Below the pieces are notes generated by a model. That model was not told the DNA's origin. It searched no databases and saw only the letters and a list, made by a program, of their open reading frames with translations. This document shows positions 46,254 through 59,330 of a stretch of 64,000 bases of DNA, in pieces. Position 1 is the stretch's first letter. Each line of letters starts with the position of its first letter. Source of the stretch: Liquidambar formosana (lineage: Eukaryota; Streptophyta; Magnoliopsida; Saxifragales; Altingiaceae); contig CM077827.1 in NCBI GenBank assembly GCA_039720395.1, forward strand, positions 10,021,991 to 10,085,990, given 5' to 3'. The translations under genes were made by a program, and so were the position numbers.

Positions 46254-47390
46254 AGGCTAACGGTTGGGATGCTCATTTAGGCCCTAGGTTGTCAGCTCGT
46301 TGTCCTTGGAAATTCATTTCTCAGGGGCTGTCCAAATTCTTGGAGTTCACATCTTTGCCAGTTGGGAAAGGGGATAGGGTTCGCTTTTGGGAGGATCTTT
46401 GGAGAGGAGATGTACCTTTTTGTTCTTTGTTTCCCCGGTTATATAGGCTTTCATTGGCACATAACGCTTCTATTTCATCCATGGTTTCCCCTGAATCCTT
46501 GTCTTTAGGGTGAGACTTTAAATTTTTTCGTAATCATAATGAGAGGGAAACTTCAGAGCTTAACTCCTTGTTGCTTATTTTGGATGGTTTTTCTTTAAGT
46601 TTGTTCATTCCAGATAGGAGGGTGTGGAATGCTAATTCTAACAGTGTGTTTTCTTGTAAATCTTTCTTTGATAAGTTGGTTGAGGATTTTGGCTTCTCTT
46701 CTACATTCCCCTTTGCTTCTTTATGGAAATCTTGTGTGCCCCTTAAAGTTAAAGTATTTGCCTGGACTGTTATACATAAGAGTATTAACACCAATGACAG
46801 ATTTCAAAGGACGAGACCGTCTCTTTTTGCTAGTCCACAGTGGTGTATTATGTGCAGGGGAGCGGCTGAAACAATTGACCATTTATTTTTGTATTGTCCT
46901 GGCTTACAAGTTATGGCAGAAATTGTTTTGTGTTGGTTATGAGCAGTGGGTGTTGCCTGGTTGCGTAAAAAGGTTTTTTGAGATGGATTTTTGGGGATTG
47001 GGTAAGGGCAAGAAGGCAAGAGTTCTTTAGAGCTGTGCTTTTTTGGCAACTTTTTGGGTTATTTGGCTTGAGAGGAATGCAAGGATTTTCGAGGATAGAG
47101 AATCTTCTTTTGAAGAGTTGTGGGATAGAGTGCATTTTTTGGGATCTTTTTAGGCTTCATCTTCAAAGGAATTCAGTGACATTCCTCTTTTGTTATTAAA
47201 ATCTGAGTAGATAGCTGTTTGTACTTAGTATGGGTAGTTTTCTTGTGTTTTTTCTTGAGTTTTCTTTTGAGTGTAGTAGATACCAGTTTGTCTGTTAGTA
47301 TTGGGTGGACTCCTTGTCCCCCCACTTCTTTGTATATTTCTATTTTCTTTTTGCCTTAATAATACAGTTTTTGTTGCTTATAAAAAAGAA
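46254..47390 (+). mobile_element. 5'-truncated LINE (L1-type) retrotransposon
   Basis: The insert is flanked by 19-bp direct repeats AAAGATGATAGGAAAATAA (46235-46253 and 47391-47409) and ends with an A-rich tail. The + strand encodes the C-terminal part of a plant LINE reverse transcriptase polyprotein: GKGDRVRFWEDLWRGD, then the zf-RVT domain with WKSCVPLKVKVFAW and CIMCRGAAETIDHLFLYC. The reading frame is broken by a TGA at 46511-46513 (where Trp is expected) and a frameshift near 46905. Long target duplications, 5' truncation and a tail indicate target-primed reverse transcription. It lies 250 bp upstream of UREG. Confidence 0.92.
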
Positions 47391-47409
47391 AAAGATGATA
47401 GGAAAATAA

Positions 47410-47640
47410 TATTGATCCCTAAATGTGACTATTAATGGAATTTGGATTCGTTGCTATGCTTTAAGACGGTTGTCTCTCTTTTGTCATATGTTCCAATCCA
47501 GTCACCATAGCACCGTGTATCATCCTGAGGGCATTCTTGTAATTTTATCGTCATCAACATCTAATCATCCTCTCTCCCTCCGAGAACTCTCCCTTCACTT
47601 CTCTCTGAACACAACTGCGCATTTGGGGAGACTTTACTCA
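47410..47640 (+). promoter_or_regulatory. Proximal upstream region and 5' UTR of UREG
   Basis: Only these 231 bp separate the LINE target duplication from the start codon. The sequence is CT-rich near the ATG, as plant leaders often are. No clear TATA box is seen, so the transcription start cannot be placed. Confidence 0.5.
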
Positions 47641-50600
47641 ATGGCATCAGAAGATCACCATAACCATGACCATCATCATCACCATGACCATGATCATGAT
47701 CATGATCACGATCATCATACCCATGAGTAATTTTCCTTAACATCACACCCTTTTTTTTTTTTTTTTTTTCTTTTGGGGGTTTTATCTATCTTATTATGTT
47801 TCTTTCTTTGTCTAAATAATGTTCACATGCATCAGGAAATCTCATGGGGATTCAAAGGCATCATCATGGGTGGGTCCAGATGGGAGGGTATACCATAGCC
47901 ATGATGGGTTGGCTCCACACTCACACGAACCCATATACTCTCCTGGCTACTTCACCAGAAGAGCTCCCCCACTTCATAGTAGGGATTTCAATGAAAGAGC
48001 TTTCACAATTGGTATTGGTGGGCCTGTTGGTACTGGGTATTTCCTATTTTCCTTGAAATTGTTTTGACAATCATCAATTGTATCATTGCATCTTCATGTC
48101 TGCTTCCATTGCTTAAAATGAAAAATAGTGAATTATATTAGTACTAACTGAATTTCTTGTTTTTGGGTTTCGCTTAAATTCATGTTTCATGTTTCATGTT
48201 GAATTAATGCTTATAATTAGATTTAGAGGGAGCTTATTGCCACTACATAAAGTACTTTTCCCCCCACTTAGTTTACACGTTTTAAGATTTTATAAAAAAT
48301 ATAACAGGTTTTTACGAAAACTAGTAGCATCATATGTTAGAAAACATAATTTTGAACAACTCTATAAAAGAAATTTTTTTCTAAAATCTGTTATTTAAGT
48401 GGACTTTTTGGCCATTTACAATCATTGTTTCATTTTTATAAAATGTTCCATGAAAAATGGCCAAAAACTCCATTTAAACTACAGCTTTTGGAAAAACTTT
48501 CTTATACAAAGTTGTTCAGAATGATGTTTTCTAGCGGACCATGGGACTAGTTTTCATAGAAACCTTTTATATTTTTCATAAAACCTTAAAAAGTGTAAAC
48601 TGAGTGGGGCTTGGAATACTTTTATGTGGTGGCAAATCCTTTAGATTTATAACTGTCATTTGTAACTGTAACTTGATGTCTTTTTTATATGTAGTGTCAT
48701 TGCCATGGACTACTAAACTTGTAAATTACATGCTTTCCTTGGTTTTTTTATTTATTTATTTATTTATTTTTATTTTAAAAAAACTTAATTCCTATATATG
48801 GGTTATACTCTAGTTTCTTGGATTTCATACTCAATTTATACATATGTGTAGATCATGTGGAATTCACATTTGAGTGAATTCAACTTTTCTGTGGCATGGT
48901 CCATTGATGTTATTATTGGAGTTATCCTGAATGACATTCTAATTTACTACACTCTAGGTTCTATGTTATGCTATTTATCTATGAGAATGTATGTTTTTTG
49001 TTTATGTTTACTCCTACATGTTTATCTCGTCTTATAATTTTCATTACTAGCCTAAATTAAAACTCAGTAAGTGGGTGCCGATGAAATTTTGTTTCATGAT
49101 GTGCAGGAAAACAGCTTTGATGCTGGCTTTGTGTAAATTCTTGCGGGACAAGTACAGTCTTGCTGCAGTAAGTATCATTATACATATACACATATATGGA
49201 CAAGATTTTGGAAATGATAAATTCTGCTTTGATTTTGAGTCTTATTGCAGTCACCTAATTTAATTATCATAAATATCAAATTCCTTTGAGCAGTCAACTC
49301 TCTCTCTGACAAAATATCGGCAAATTGAAAACAAAGTAGTCAATGACAATTAAATATGCATCATTGAAGTCTATATTGAGAATTTTGAGCCACTCCTAAT
49401 GAATGATCTTGCATTTAACCAAAATAAAAGGGTTGGGGGGAGAGGGAATCCAGTGTGGTGAAATTTTCATTCCAAATTAAAATGGAGCTGGGGTTGAAAC
49501 TAAGGGGAAATTCATGCAGAAATATGTAATGAGTTGGTCAAATTCACTCTACAAATCACATCCTGAAGTTGGAACAAGAGGAGCTGAAACCCTCTGCTTG
49601 AAGAAGATGATTATACTTTCTCTACAAGAGTAGATATGTGCTTTGACCTTAGACCTTACATTGGTACTATACTTTGGATCAAAATATCCATCTTTAAAGT
49701 ATGGCCTTGAACAATTAAACAGAGAGTTAAGAAGTACTAAATTACTATAACCATCTTAAGTGACTATTTGTTGAAAATAACACTCTTTGCATCTGCTATC
49801 TCCCCACATCTCTCTCTCTCTCTCCACCCCTCCCCCCCCCCCCCCCCCTCTCCGGCTCATGCTTGTTATATTGTGTTGTTGCTTCATTTATACCCATTGT
49901 GGAGTTCGTGAATCAATTCTAATTTTCATTTTCGTAAATTTCTTAATGGCAGACCAAGAGAGAGAGAGAGAGAGAGAGAGAGACTCACACCCTAGCATTG
50001 AAGTCAAGATAGTCAGCAACTTCAGAGTTGCACTCAAACTGGCTTTTCTTTTATCTATTTATTTAATTATAGATTTCTTTGTATCTCCAAACATGAATTA
50101 CTTGATGGGATCACACTGGAGGAAATTTTTCTTGAGATTTTCCATTTAGCATTGAAATCCTTATGTTCAATCAACCTTTTCTCTAAAAACATGGTTGATT
50201 GTCACCTTTGACGATTGAAGATTAATAGTTGTTAATAAAGGAATGTTAGCTTCATGAATTTTCGAAGCACATTGGCAACATGAGCTATCAAGGGATTACG
50301 AATCCCTATACAAATGTGCCCCTCCTCATCCATTTTAGTAGGGGCCTTTATATGGCACCAACTAACCCTCGGCTCTCAGTGCAATCTAAAGGCATGTGGT
50401 CCCTCACACTGCTCTTTTCAATATTCTCGTTTTGGGATTTGATTCTTACCTTCAAATAACAGCCTCCATTTGTTTATGACTAACAATCTCAAAATATCCT
50501 AGCTCATAATTTGACATTGTGTTACTGAACTTGCTAGAAATATACACTTTCTATATCCCTGACTGTTCTAAATCTATTTCATTACAAAATAAATTAAGAA

Positions 50601-52749
50601 GTAATTATTTCAGGTGACGAACGATATATTTACGAAAGAGGATGGTGAGTTCTTGGTGAAGCATGGAGCACTTCCTGAGGAAAGGATACGTGCAGTAGAA
50701 ACAGGAGGCTGCCCTCATGCTGCGATTCGTGAAGACATTAGCATTAATCTTGGCCCTCTTGAGGAGCTCTCTAATTTGTACAAGGCAGACATACTTCTCT
50801 GTGAATCTGGTGGAGGTAGTTTGGATCCTTGCTAGACATGTCTATATAAATGCTTGTATTAGTAGTTATCATAGATTTCAAAATGATATGGACTGCTTAT
50901 TTAAGTTGGTTGATCTCAAGTTACCATATGGCCATATGGGCAATGGTCTTATTGGAACCATGCTGACAGTTGACGAATTTCAGAATTTTTTATACTAGGA
51001 CTAATTAGGGATAATTCATGAAAATGTTGTGAATGAAATTTCAAAAATCAGCGGTGAAGAAAGATTTGGCGGTAAATAAGTAAATAATTGAAAGAAAAAG
51101 ATCAAGAATACATTTGACTGGAGCAAAAACAATGCATGTTAAGATTATTATAGGAGAACAGGTACTTTCATTCTAAAATTGCTTCGGGACATCTTCAACT
51201 AATTCATGAATTAAACTACTTGCCAATTGCCATTAATAAAGTTGGATAGGAAATGTTTAATGGAATTGTTTAAAAGTTGGTACTTTCTCAAATGTGACCA
51301 TTAGTGGATTTTTGTTTTCAATTGAAGATGGTTAACATCTATTTGAATTTGTGTGGGTGTAGATAATTTAGCTGCCAACTTCAGCAGGGAACTGGCTGAC
51401 TATATCATTTATATAATAGATGTATCTGGTGGTGATAAAATACCTCGGAAAGGAGGCCCAGGCATCACCCAAGCTGATCTCCTGGTATGTGATTTCTTGG
51501 TTCTTTCACACCTGTTGCTGTCATTGTCATACTTACCAAGTCTGTCATGTTGTCAATAACCATGGTCAATTTCAGAAAAGAACTTATGAGGTAGTCTAAT
51601 GTAGGTATGTTTGATTTTGAGTGCAGGTAATAAATAAGACTGACCTTGCACCAGCAGTTGGAGCTGACCTGGCAGTCATGGAGCGTGATGCACTTCGAAT
51701 GCGGGATGGAGGGCCGTTTGTCTTTGCTCAGGTTTGTTTTTACAAGGCCTTTTCAGTTTGAATCGATTTTTATTTATTTTTTAAATAAAGTAAATAACCA
51801 TAATAAAAGGTTAGTTTATTTTTCATTCCCCCCCCTTCCCTCTCTACATTTTCCTTTTTTTCATTTGGTCTTGTGACTTCTGGAAGTTAAGCAATTGAGC
51901 CTTTTCTTTATGTTCAAATGGAATTTGTTCAACATAAAAATTTGTTCAACAAAATGACCCTGGCTGCCCGTTCACTCCTTTGCCCCCCCCCCCCCCCCCC
52001 AAAAAAAAAAAATGGTGGAAAAATAGAAAGAAGAAGAAGAAGAAGTAGTGAAGCTGGCCTTCATAGATTTAGAGGCTGAGTGCACAACGTAGATACACTC
52101 CTGGTTCTGAGACTCTTGCTATTCTGATTATCATCTTCTCTAAAGTAGACATTTTTTGGATAGTTCACATCTTTTTGGTTTGCACTTAACTACTTGTGGA
52201 GTATTTGGGAGTGCCTCTTTTGTCTAATAAGTTGAGTTAGAAAGTTTGTTTGCTGTTTGTTGACAAAATAATAGTCCAAGTTAAATCTTGGATTGGGAAA
52301 TTATTGTCTTAAGTGGATAGAATTCAATAATTGCAGGTTGTCTATTGAGCATTCAAGTATTTTGGACTAGCTCGTTTCTTTTTCCTAAGCGAGTGATGGA
52401 AGGGAGATTGCATACATGGTTGTAGGGAAGCTAATGCATTAACTGCCCTTTTCTTTTGGCTAGTTTTAGTACTAAAAGATAGGTTGGATATTTTTTCATT
52501 TGAGGAGATGCGTAGTGCAGCTAGGGAAATTTTTATGTAGGACAGTAAGTGCTATTGTTTTCTTTCAGTAGTTTTGAATAAAATTTTTATTTACCAAAAA
52601 TATCCTTCTCTGGATAATGTCAAGATATTTTGTAATCATGATTGATATGAATTATATATATGCAGGTGAAGCATGGGCTTGGCGTAGAGGAAATTGTGAA
52701 CCAAATTTTACAGGCTTGGGAAGAAGCAACAGGGAATAAACGTCGCTGA
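47641..52749 (+). CDS. UREG: Urease accessory protein UreG (intact)
   Basis: UreG is the GTPase that, with UreD, UreF and nickel, activates urease in the cytosol. Seven exons with GT-AG borders join without a shift: 47641-47726, 47836-48036, 49107-49167, 50614-50815, 51363-51484, 51627-51731 and 52666-52749, giving 286 aa, near the usual plant length of about 275. Residues 1-29 are the plant His-rich tail ([12 protein letters not shown] type), which binds nickel. The P-loop GPVGTGKT is at residues 91-98 and spans an intron. The nickel-binding CPH is at 149-151, ESGGDN at 180-185 and the guanine-specificity NKTD at 227-230. Intron 2 holds a MITE. A broken second copy lies at 1221-4453. Confidence 0.97.
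48226..48640. mobile_element. Foldback MITE in UREG intron 2
   Basis: The 415-bp segment is an imperfect inverted repeat over its length (CTTATTGCCACTACATAAAG against the complement of the CTTTTATGTGGTGGCAA end). It is flanked by 9-bp repeats TTAGATTTA (48217-48225 and 48641-48649). Its core matches the element at 34423-34822. It would be spliced out of UREG mRNA. Confidence 0.78.
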
Positions 52750-53073
52750 CCTTTCTTTCCACAAGTTCTTTGGCATAATGCCTTAATGTAGTTGCTCTTG
52801 TATTCGAGTGCTCTTCAAACTCTAGTATTACTTTCATCCACTTGATTTTAGCAATAAACAGGACTTTATTGTCATGGGGTTCTTCAACATTCTGTTGTGA
52901 GATTTGGGTTTCGCAGATTTGATAAATGTCTCTTAAGGAAGCAGTCGGTTAATTAGAAAGCTTGAAACAAGGATATACTTACCCACCCCCCTCCTCCCTC
53001 TCATAAAAAATAAATAAATAAGAAGACATCCAAACCGGTTACTATCCTATTGATGCTGATATGAATCTTTCAA

Positions 53074-53108
<35 letters not shown>

Positions 53109-53623
53109 TGAGATCAGCATGAATCTCTCAATCAATGGAGTATTCTCTTTCATTTATTTATTTATTTATTTATTTTCAAACGATGGGAGAACACACTACT
53201 CACATAAGCATTTATGCGAAGTCAAAATCAAGATCTTCAGCAAATAACATCTTTTTTTTTTATGTTTTTGAAAGGGACATCACTATACTGATGATCATTG
53301 GCAATTGAATTGACATATCACTATACCCAATGATCATTGGCAACTGAATTGAACTTGGTTCAAGCTTTTTTAGGTAGAATTTCCCAAAGCTACCATAAGG
53401 GGTTTTTCTTATGAATGGGAGAGGTCAAATGTTCAAGTCCATTAACTTTCAAAAAAGCATATGCGAATGATATTCTTTCTTGCTGCATAAAAATAAAATC
53501 TAAATAGAGATTTTAAACGGTTAAAAAGTTTATTTAAACAACATAATTTGAAAAAATCTTTTTTTTTTTAATAAAATTGTTAAAAATCACGTTTTGAACA
53601 ATGTAATTAGTTTTTTTTATAAA

Positions 53624-53661
<38 letters not shown>

Positions 53662-55468
53662 CTTGCAAACTTTAAAATAGGGTAAATTACAGAAAACCTC
53701 CTTGAAGTATGGGGGTCAGCAAATAACTTTTCTTATACTTTAATTTTGTCAATATGCCCTCTAATTCTATTGGAAAACAAAACCAATTATTGATGATCAC
53801 ATAATTAGTTATGACACAGTGAGGGTTCAGGCGATTTTTAGGTAACATTAGCCCTTGTGGCCTAGTGGTACCTTAGGGACAAAGCCAGTTCAGGGGATGA
53901 ACTTTGAGAACTGAGAACGAAGGAGGGAACCATTTTTTTATTTTTTGGGGTGTTGAGAGATTGCCGGATCGATGGGAGATTGGAGGTTTTATAGGGTGGA
54001 AAAAATAAAAAATGGGACTGAGTGGGAGGGAAAAAGAAAGGGGGTTAAAAACATTAATTCAAAGGGTCAAATTTAGAATTCCAAAAAAGTTTAAATTCAA
54101 GGTCTTTTTTTTCAAAGAACGAACATCAAATTCATGGTAATGTAAGAAAGATGACGCGACCTTTTTGGCTTCAAAGAAGGGACCTTGCCCATCAAGTTTC
54201 TTGGAGTGTCCCTTATTTCTACTAGACTCACAGCCAAAGACTGTAGGCCTCTCATTGATAAGATTAGCAACAAGATTGAATCTTGGACTAGCAAACGGCT
54301 TTCCTTCTTGCACTGAACTACATGGAAAATTTTGTCACTCTCTCGATTGCATTCCCTTAGTTTAAGGCAAATAGTCCCTAGTGATTCTTGGGTCAGCTCC
54401 TGTTGCAGACGTACTCCCGCGGGGACCTGAGCATTCTAAATGTTCCTACGCCTGTAGATAATCTCAGTTCGCCCAGTCGTCTGCCTCTTCCAATCAGCCT
54501 GTTTAAAGCTTATCTAACCACTGAGTTGATCGAGACCAAAGTCTACAGGACACAACATCGAACGTAACTCGAGCTTTTAGGTAAGTAAGGAGGCCATACG
54601 AGAACCAGCGTAACGATACCTCAAATGTGAATCTATGTTTGTTGCCAGGGGCAACAAGATCAAGTTGGAAAGGATTAAAGTTTCTAAGGCAACTGCCCCC
54701 TTCATGTGAACCTGGCTTCGTCCTTCATAATACCCATGTGGTGCTAGGGTATGGGTAGTCTTTCTTTCTTTTTTTTTTTGGGGGGGGATCCTAAAAATGG
54801 GCATGGAAAATAAAATGATGGTAATCACTAAGAGCTTGTATGGGTTTCCAATTTGAAATTAAATAGTTCAAAATTTTTACATAGTATTGAAGGCACACTC
54901 TATTGTCTTAAATTAACAAATTCAAGAAAATAATAGTTATCATCACGAATAAGAGTGGCAATTTAAAATAGTGGTATTTCATAAATTCCTTAAAATTAAT
55001 TTACAATATCAACTATAGTGATAACTACAACGTTTTAAAATATTCTAATTCAAGATGATAGATTTATGCCTTTAATCCTATATAAAAAATTTTGAATTGT
55101 TTAATTTCGAATTAGACAACCAAACAGTCCCTAACTTTAGTACTTCATTTGGCTTGCATCTATACAAAATTAGTAGTCCTCACAAACTTTGATAGCCATC
55201 GCAAGAATTTGCATAATTTCAAGTGACTTCTTGTGTAGGGTTGAGGTTGAAGGCACTTTTGGAAGGACCTTTTGACCACATCTCTGATAGGCCTTCTGTA
55301 GATAGGGGCCTGGAAAGTGACAAACAGAATGGGCTAGATTGGGCCTTTTTCTTTCGGAAAGGGTGGTGGGCTGGTGGCTAAAGTTCATTTTTGGCAGCCA
55401 AGAGCATTGCTCCCAATGCTTGTGTGTTCCGTAAACCCTTGTCCTTCTGCATGTTTGCATCCAACAAA
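49364..55468 (+). repeat. Tandem segmental duplication, copy B
   Basis: It is collinear with the three blocks of copy A. It lacks all the large transposons that split copy A and so shows the pre-insertion state. It has its own differences: a 0.57-kb insert at 54108-54680 and about 110 bp at 53655-53768 with no match in A. Its right end at CAACAAAG is where homology to A stops. UREG exons 4-7 are within it; exons 1-3 lie to its left in the same repeat unit but have no partner within this window. Confidence 0.93.
54108..54680 (+). mobile_element. Copy-B-specific insert with a LINE reverse-transcriptase scrap
   Basis: This 0.57 kb is absent at the matching place in copy A (about 12003). 54195-54305 encodes a short segment resembling the plant LINE RT motif (FLGVPLISTRLTAKDCRPL, then KIESWTSKRLSF). 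The rest is CpG-containing sequence I cannot assign. No clear target duplication is seen. It may be filler DNA patched together at a break. Confidence 0.65.
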
Positions 55469-57235
55469 GTATTAGATGGGGAAAAAATAGAAATTAAGGA
55501 AAAGAGAAAGATACCTGCGAACAACGCGGTCCGTACGGATAACTGAGGAAGAAATAAGTTTGAACTGGAAGACTACAGATTCAACTGCCCAAAACAAAAA
55601 AAAAATGCTTTTTAATTTTTTTAAATTTTATTTTTCTGTTGCAGGAAAGCAAATATTATTTAACAGTTCAAAACTCCATGTATCACTAGTTGAGGAGCCC
55701 ATACCAAATTCGAGAGAGAGAGAGAAATGAAATTTTGATAAGCAGAAAATTTATTAAAAAAATGGTTAACAAAAGATGAAATACAAGGAAGGTATAAGGT
55801 AAATAATCTTTTCTCTTGCTAGATAGATGAAAAGTTAGCAGATAATCTGTTGATAAATAGTTTAGTCAAAAAAAATTTTTCCAAAATCTATCGTTTAAAT
55901 AAAATTTTTGGTCATTTATAATTTTTGTTTTTGTAAAAACAAAATAGATACCGTAAATAACCAAAAAGTCTTATTAAACGACAAATTTTAAAAAACATTT
56001 TTTTTACAAAGTTGTTCAAAATAATGTTTTCGAATGGATTACGTAGCTAATTTTAACAAAAACATTTTATATTTTTTCATAAAATCTTAAAAAATAAAAA
56101 TAACTAAAGTTTACAAATAAAGTTAAGAGCTTGCAATAGCCACCCTCTGAGAGTTATCATATGCTATTAGTTCAGCCTAACCTCCCTAATCCACAACTAT
56201 CCATAAGCCCATATATTTAATAGTGAAGAAGTGGATATTCAAAATCGGAACCTCCAATTCTCAAGGTATAATCATTTTCCATCTTTATAACTCTCGTAGG
56301 TCAATTTCAAAAAATATTGAGGGCGTTGGAGATAACACCCATTTTTTCTTGTAGCAATGTTAGTCATATTTAATTTGTTCTCCGAATGATGTGACAACAA
56401 CCACATCAACATTATGTTTTTAAAGTGCATGACACATAAATTATCACATCATTAAGAAAATAAATTAAAAAATATTTTGGGATCAATAGCATTTTACATT
56501 TTTTTTTTTATATGCCATGAGATAGAGGTAATATGCCTATTTACAAAATATTCTCCAATTATTTCCAAATTTTTAAATTTTATTTCAAAATTTTTATTTG
56601 ACAAATGAAATCTGAATTCTAATAAATAATCTATTTTGTATATTTCAATAATTTCAAATTATTTTTGAAAATCTTAAATATTGCAAATAATTCCAAATTT
56701 ATTTTACAATTTTTCAAATTATTTTTTAAATAATAATAATATGAGAACACATGTAAATCTTTTTTTGGTTTCTTGCATATTTATGGATTGTCTCCGGATC
56801 AATTTCAACACCATCCCAATTAAATATCACCTTATTCCCAATGCTGAACAATTCCCGAATCCCAAATTTGTTAAAAGGGTGGCATGGGTGGCATGGGTCA
56901 GCTTGACTAGTTTGCAATCTAGCTTTAATAAATAAGTCAAGCACAAAAATAAATAAATAATAACGATAATAAAAAATAAAAAAAAACAGATTGATTTGAT
57001 GAATTCTGACCGCTTAATTTGAATTTGAAGATTCTCTTCTTCCTGTTTTTTTTTTTTTTTCCCTCAAAATAATTTTAAAATTCTTAACGTTCCTCTGGAC
57101 TCTCGAGGCATTATGGAAAGAAATCTGATCTACTTCATTTTTCCAGTCATACTTTGATTCAAGAAAAAAAAAAGCAAAAAAACAAAACGAAAGTGAAGAT
57201 GAGCATGTTTTACATGTGATGTCAACTCGATTATG
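55469..57235. other. AT-rich intergenic; MITE remnant
   Basis: Nothing coding is seen. 55865-56150 is a decayed member of the foldback family (core AAAGTTGTTCAAAATAATGTTTTC, right end GCTTGCAATAGCCACCC). The rest is AT-rich with homopolymer runs. Confidence 0.6.
55865..56150. repeat. Degenerate foldback MITE remnant
   Basis: It shares the CAAAATCTATCGTTTAAAT and AAAGTTGTTCAAAAT core with the element at 34423-34822 and ends in GCAATAGCCACCC, the complement of that family's GGGNNGGCTATTGC end. The left end is missing. Confidence 0.65.
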
Positions 57236-57416
57236 CCAGAAATGAATGCTATAGTCTTGCAACCAGAAGCTGAGGATGAAATGCAATGTGCTGCATTTCA
57301 GATTGCCCCAAACAAATGCCCTGGACCCGATAGTTTGTCACTAGCCTTCTTTCAAAGTCATTGTCACATAGATGCTAAAGTAGTCCAATTGTACCTAAAA
57401 AGGGTAAGAGTGAGAT
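57236..57416 (+). pseudogene. LINE reverse-transcriptase scrap
   Basis: A 61-codon open stretch contains AAFQIAPNKCPGPDSLSLAFFQ, like the start of the plant LINE RT domain (the NKAPGPDG...FFQ motif). It is isolated with no flanking RT sequence. Confidence 0.55.
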
Positions 57417-59100
57417 AAGCTAGGAGTTTGAAACCCTCCAATTATACCAAATATATATATCTATATATATATATATATAATAAAATAAATGAGGCATTTA
57501 GTGAGAAGTCCTATTTTCAAAACTTTTATACATTTCAGTCCTGTTATAAAATTTAGTCATGCTGTGAGTCCAGTTAAAGTTGACAGGACAAAAATGTCTT
57601 TATCTTAATAAGTAGTTTCCGTTTAAAAACATTTTAAAATAAATTCTTCAAAACGAACGGAAAGATTTTCGACCCAAAATCATCGTGATACGTCCTCATT
57701 CATAACCAAAAAATTCATGATTGAAATAAAGTTCATCAACAGCTTCCCCGTGCACTTTGTGCATTAGTTCTTTCGGTGTAAAACCTGAAGCGAGCTTACA
57801 AACGTCTGGAAAGAACAGACGGAGGTATGCCATTGTCACCGTTGAAGGAATTTATTCCCCCAAAAAAATGGCCAACAAAGATGAGATGGTTTTGTTATCA
57901 CGAAATGTGTACAGTGACACCTATAAGATGTTTAGTGACACTTACATGTGTTTAATTGTAGCATTTTCCTGTTGTGGATGGATTAATTCCAAATTTCCAA
58001 TCAATTATACCCTTATGAATAAAAACCCATAAAATATTTACTGTCGGACTGTACACACCGTATGTACCTGGGTTTGAGTGTGAGTTTTAAAGCATTATAT
58101 TGCACATCAGAGCAGATAGTTACATAATTGTGATATTATGTTACTATTTTACAATAAAATCCGTTGATTTACAATAAAATAGGAAAACTATTATTAGCAT
58201 AAAAAACATGGGAGAGAAAAACAAAAAAAAAAAATCACAGCAAAAATGGAGAATTACATTAATTACTTACCATATACTGCGAGATATGGCAAAAATGGCA
58301 AAATCTGTTGCTTTACAATAAAATAGAAAAACTATTAATTGCGTCAACAAAATGGGAGAAAAAAATATAAAAAATCACAACAAAAATGGGGAAAAAATGG
58401 AGAATCACATTGATTGCTTACTATATCGATATAAGCAAAACTGTTATTTGCGAAAAAAGAACAGCCCACGTTTTCTTTAAACGTTAGTGCTTGAACTTCA
58501 ATATGAACCTGTTGTGACTGCTGACTTGATGATTGTCTCAAAATGGACTTTTATGGAAGATTACAGGGGAAATAAATTATTGGCACACAGTCGCTAAAGC
58601 AGTCCAAACTTTTTTTTTCTTAGTCGAAAGCTACTTTAAGGCTATTTGTTTTACGTATGCTACTTCGATTGCAAAAGTTAAAGTGCCTCATAAAAAAGAA
58701 CTTGAACCAGCTCCGCATCTCAACAATATCCATTCTTTCTTAATTAGCCTGGACAGGGTTGGTTGGAGGACAATTAGCTGAACTCCGTACGGCAAAACCA
58801 TGATAAGAAAAACTAAACAATGTATCATTAGTCCTCGAGCAGCCCAATCTTGTGGATTTTCCACAAAAGGTTTCTACGATCATGCAACACCAAACAGTGT
58901 TAATACTCATTTTTGTATTTAAGATTGATTCAGGAACAAAGCAAGAGCACACACACGCACACATTATTGCAGTCTGTAAGAACCAGATGCTCTCGTATTG
59001 ACAACAGAAACGTAAGAATTCAGAAGTGTACACGGAAATCATACAACAAGCAATTTATATTCAGCAGTTGGCAGCATCTGGGGTTCAAGGTTTGGTTAAC
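57417..59100. other. Intergenic, tandem repeat at 58150-58430
   Basis: It contains a (TA)n run at 57449-57480 and a tandem duplication of about 155 bp (58150-58270 and 58305-58430, both with TTTACAATAAAATAG and TGGAGAATCACATT-type segments). No gene is seen. The right part approaches the 3' UTR of the GT31 gene. Confidence 0.6.
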
Positions 59101-59330
59101 CTGTGTATTCTAGAAGAATTTGCTGCCGATCTTCCCCATCTAAAAATAATAATAATCTTGCTCACTGCTCCCTAATCTCTCACTGCAACTGGATGCAACA
59201 AATAAAACGCTCATAACATGTTCTGACAGCAATGTTGATATTCCCATAGGACTCAATGAATTCCCAAGCCAACAACCTACAGAGGAAGTTGTGGGCATTT
59301 GATCTGATGACAATAAGCAATCTCCTCTGA

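Noticed and set aside
57757..58032. Open frame of 91 codons
   Set aside because: No recognisable motif, and no flanking exons or conservation signal could be judged from the sequence.
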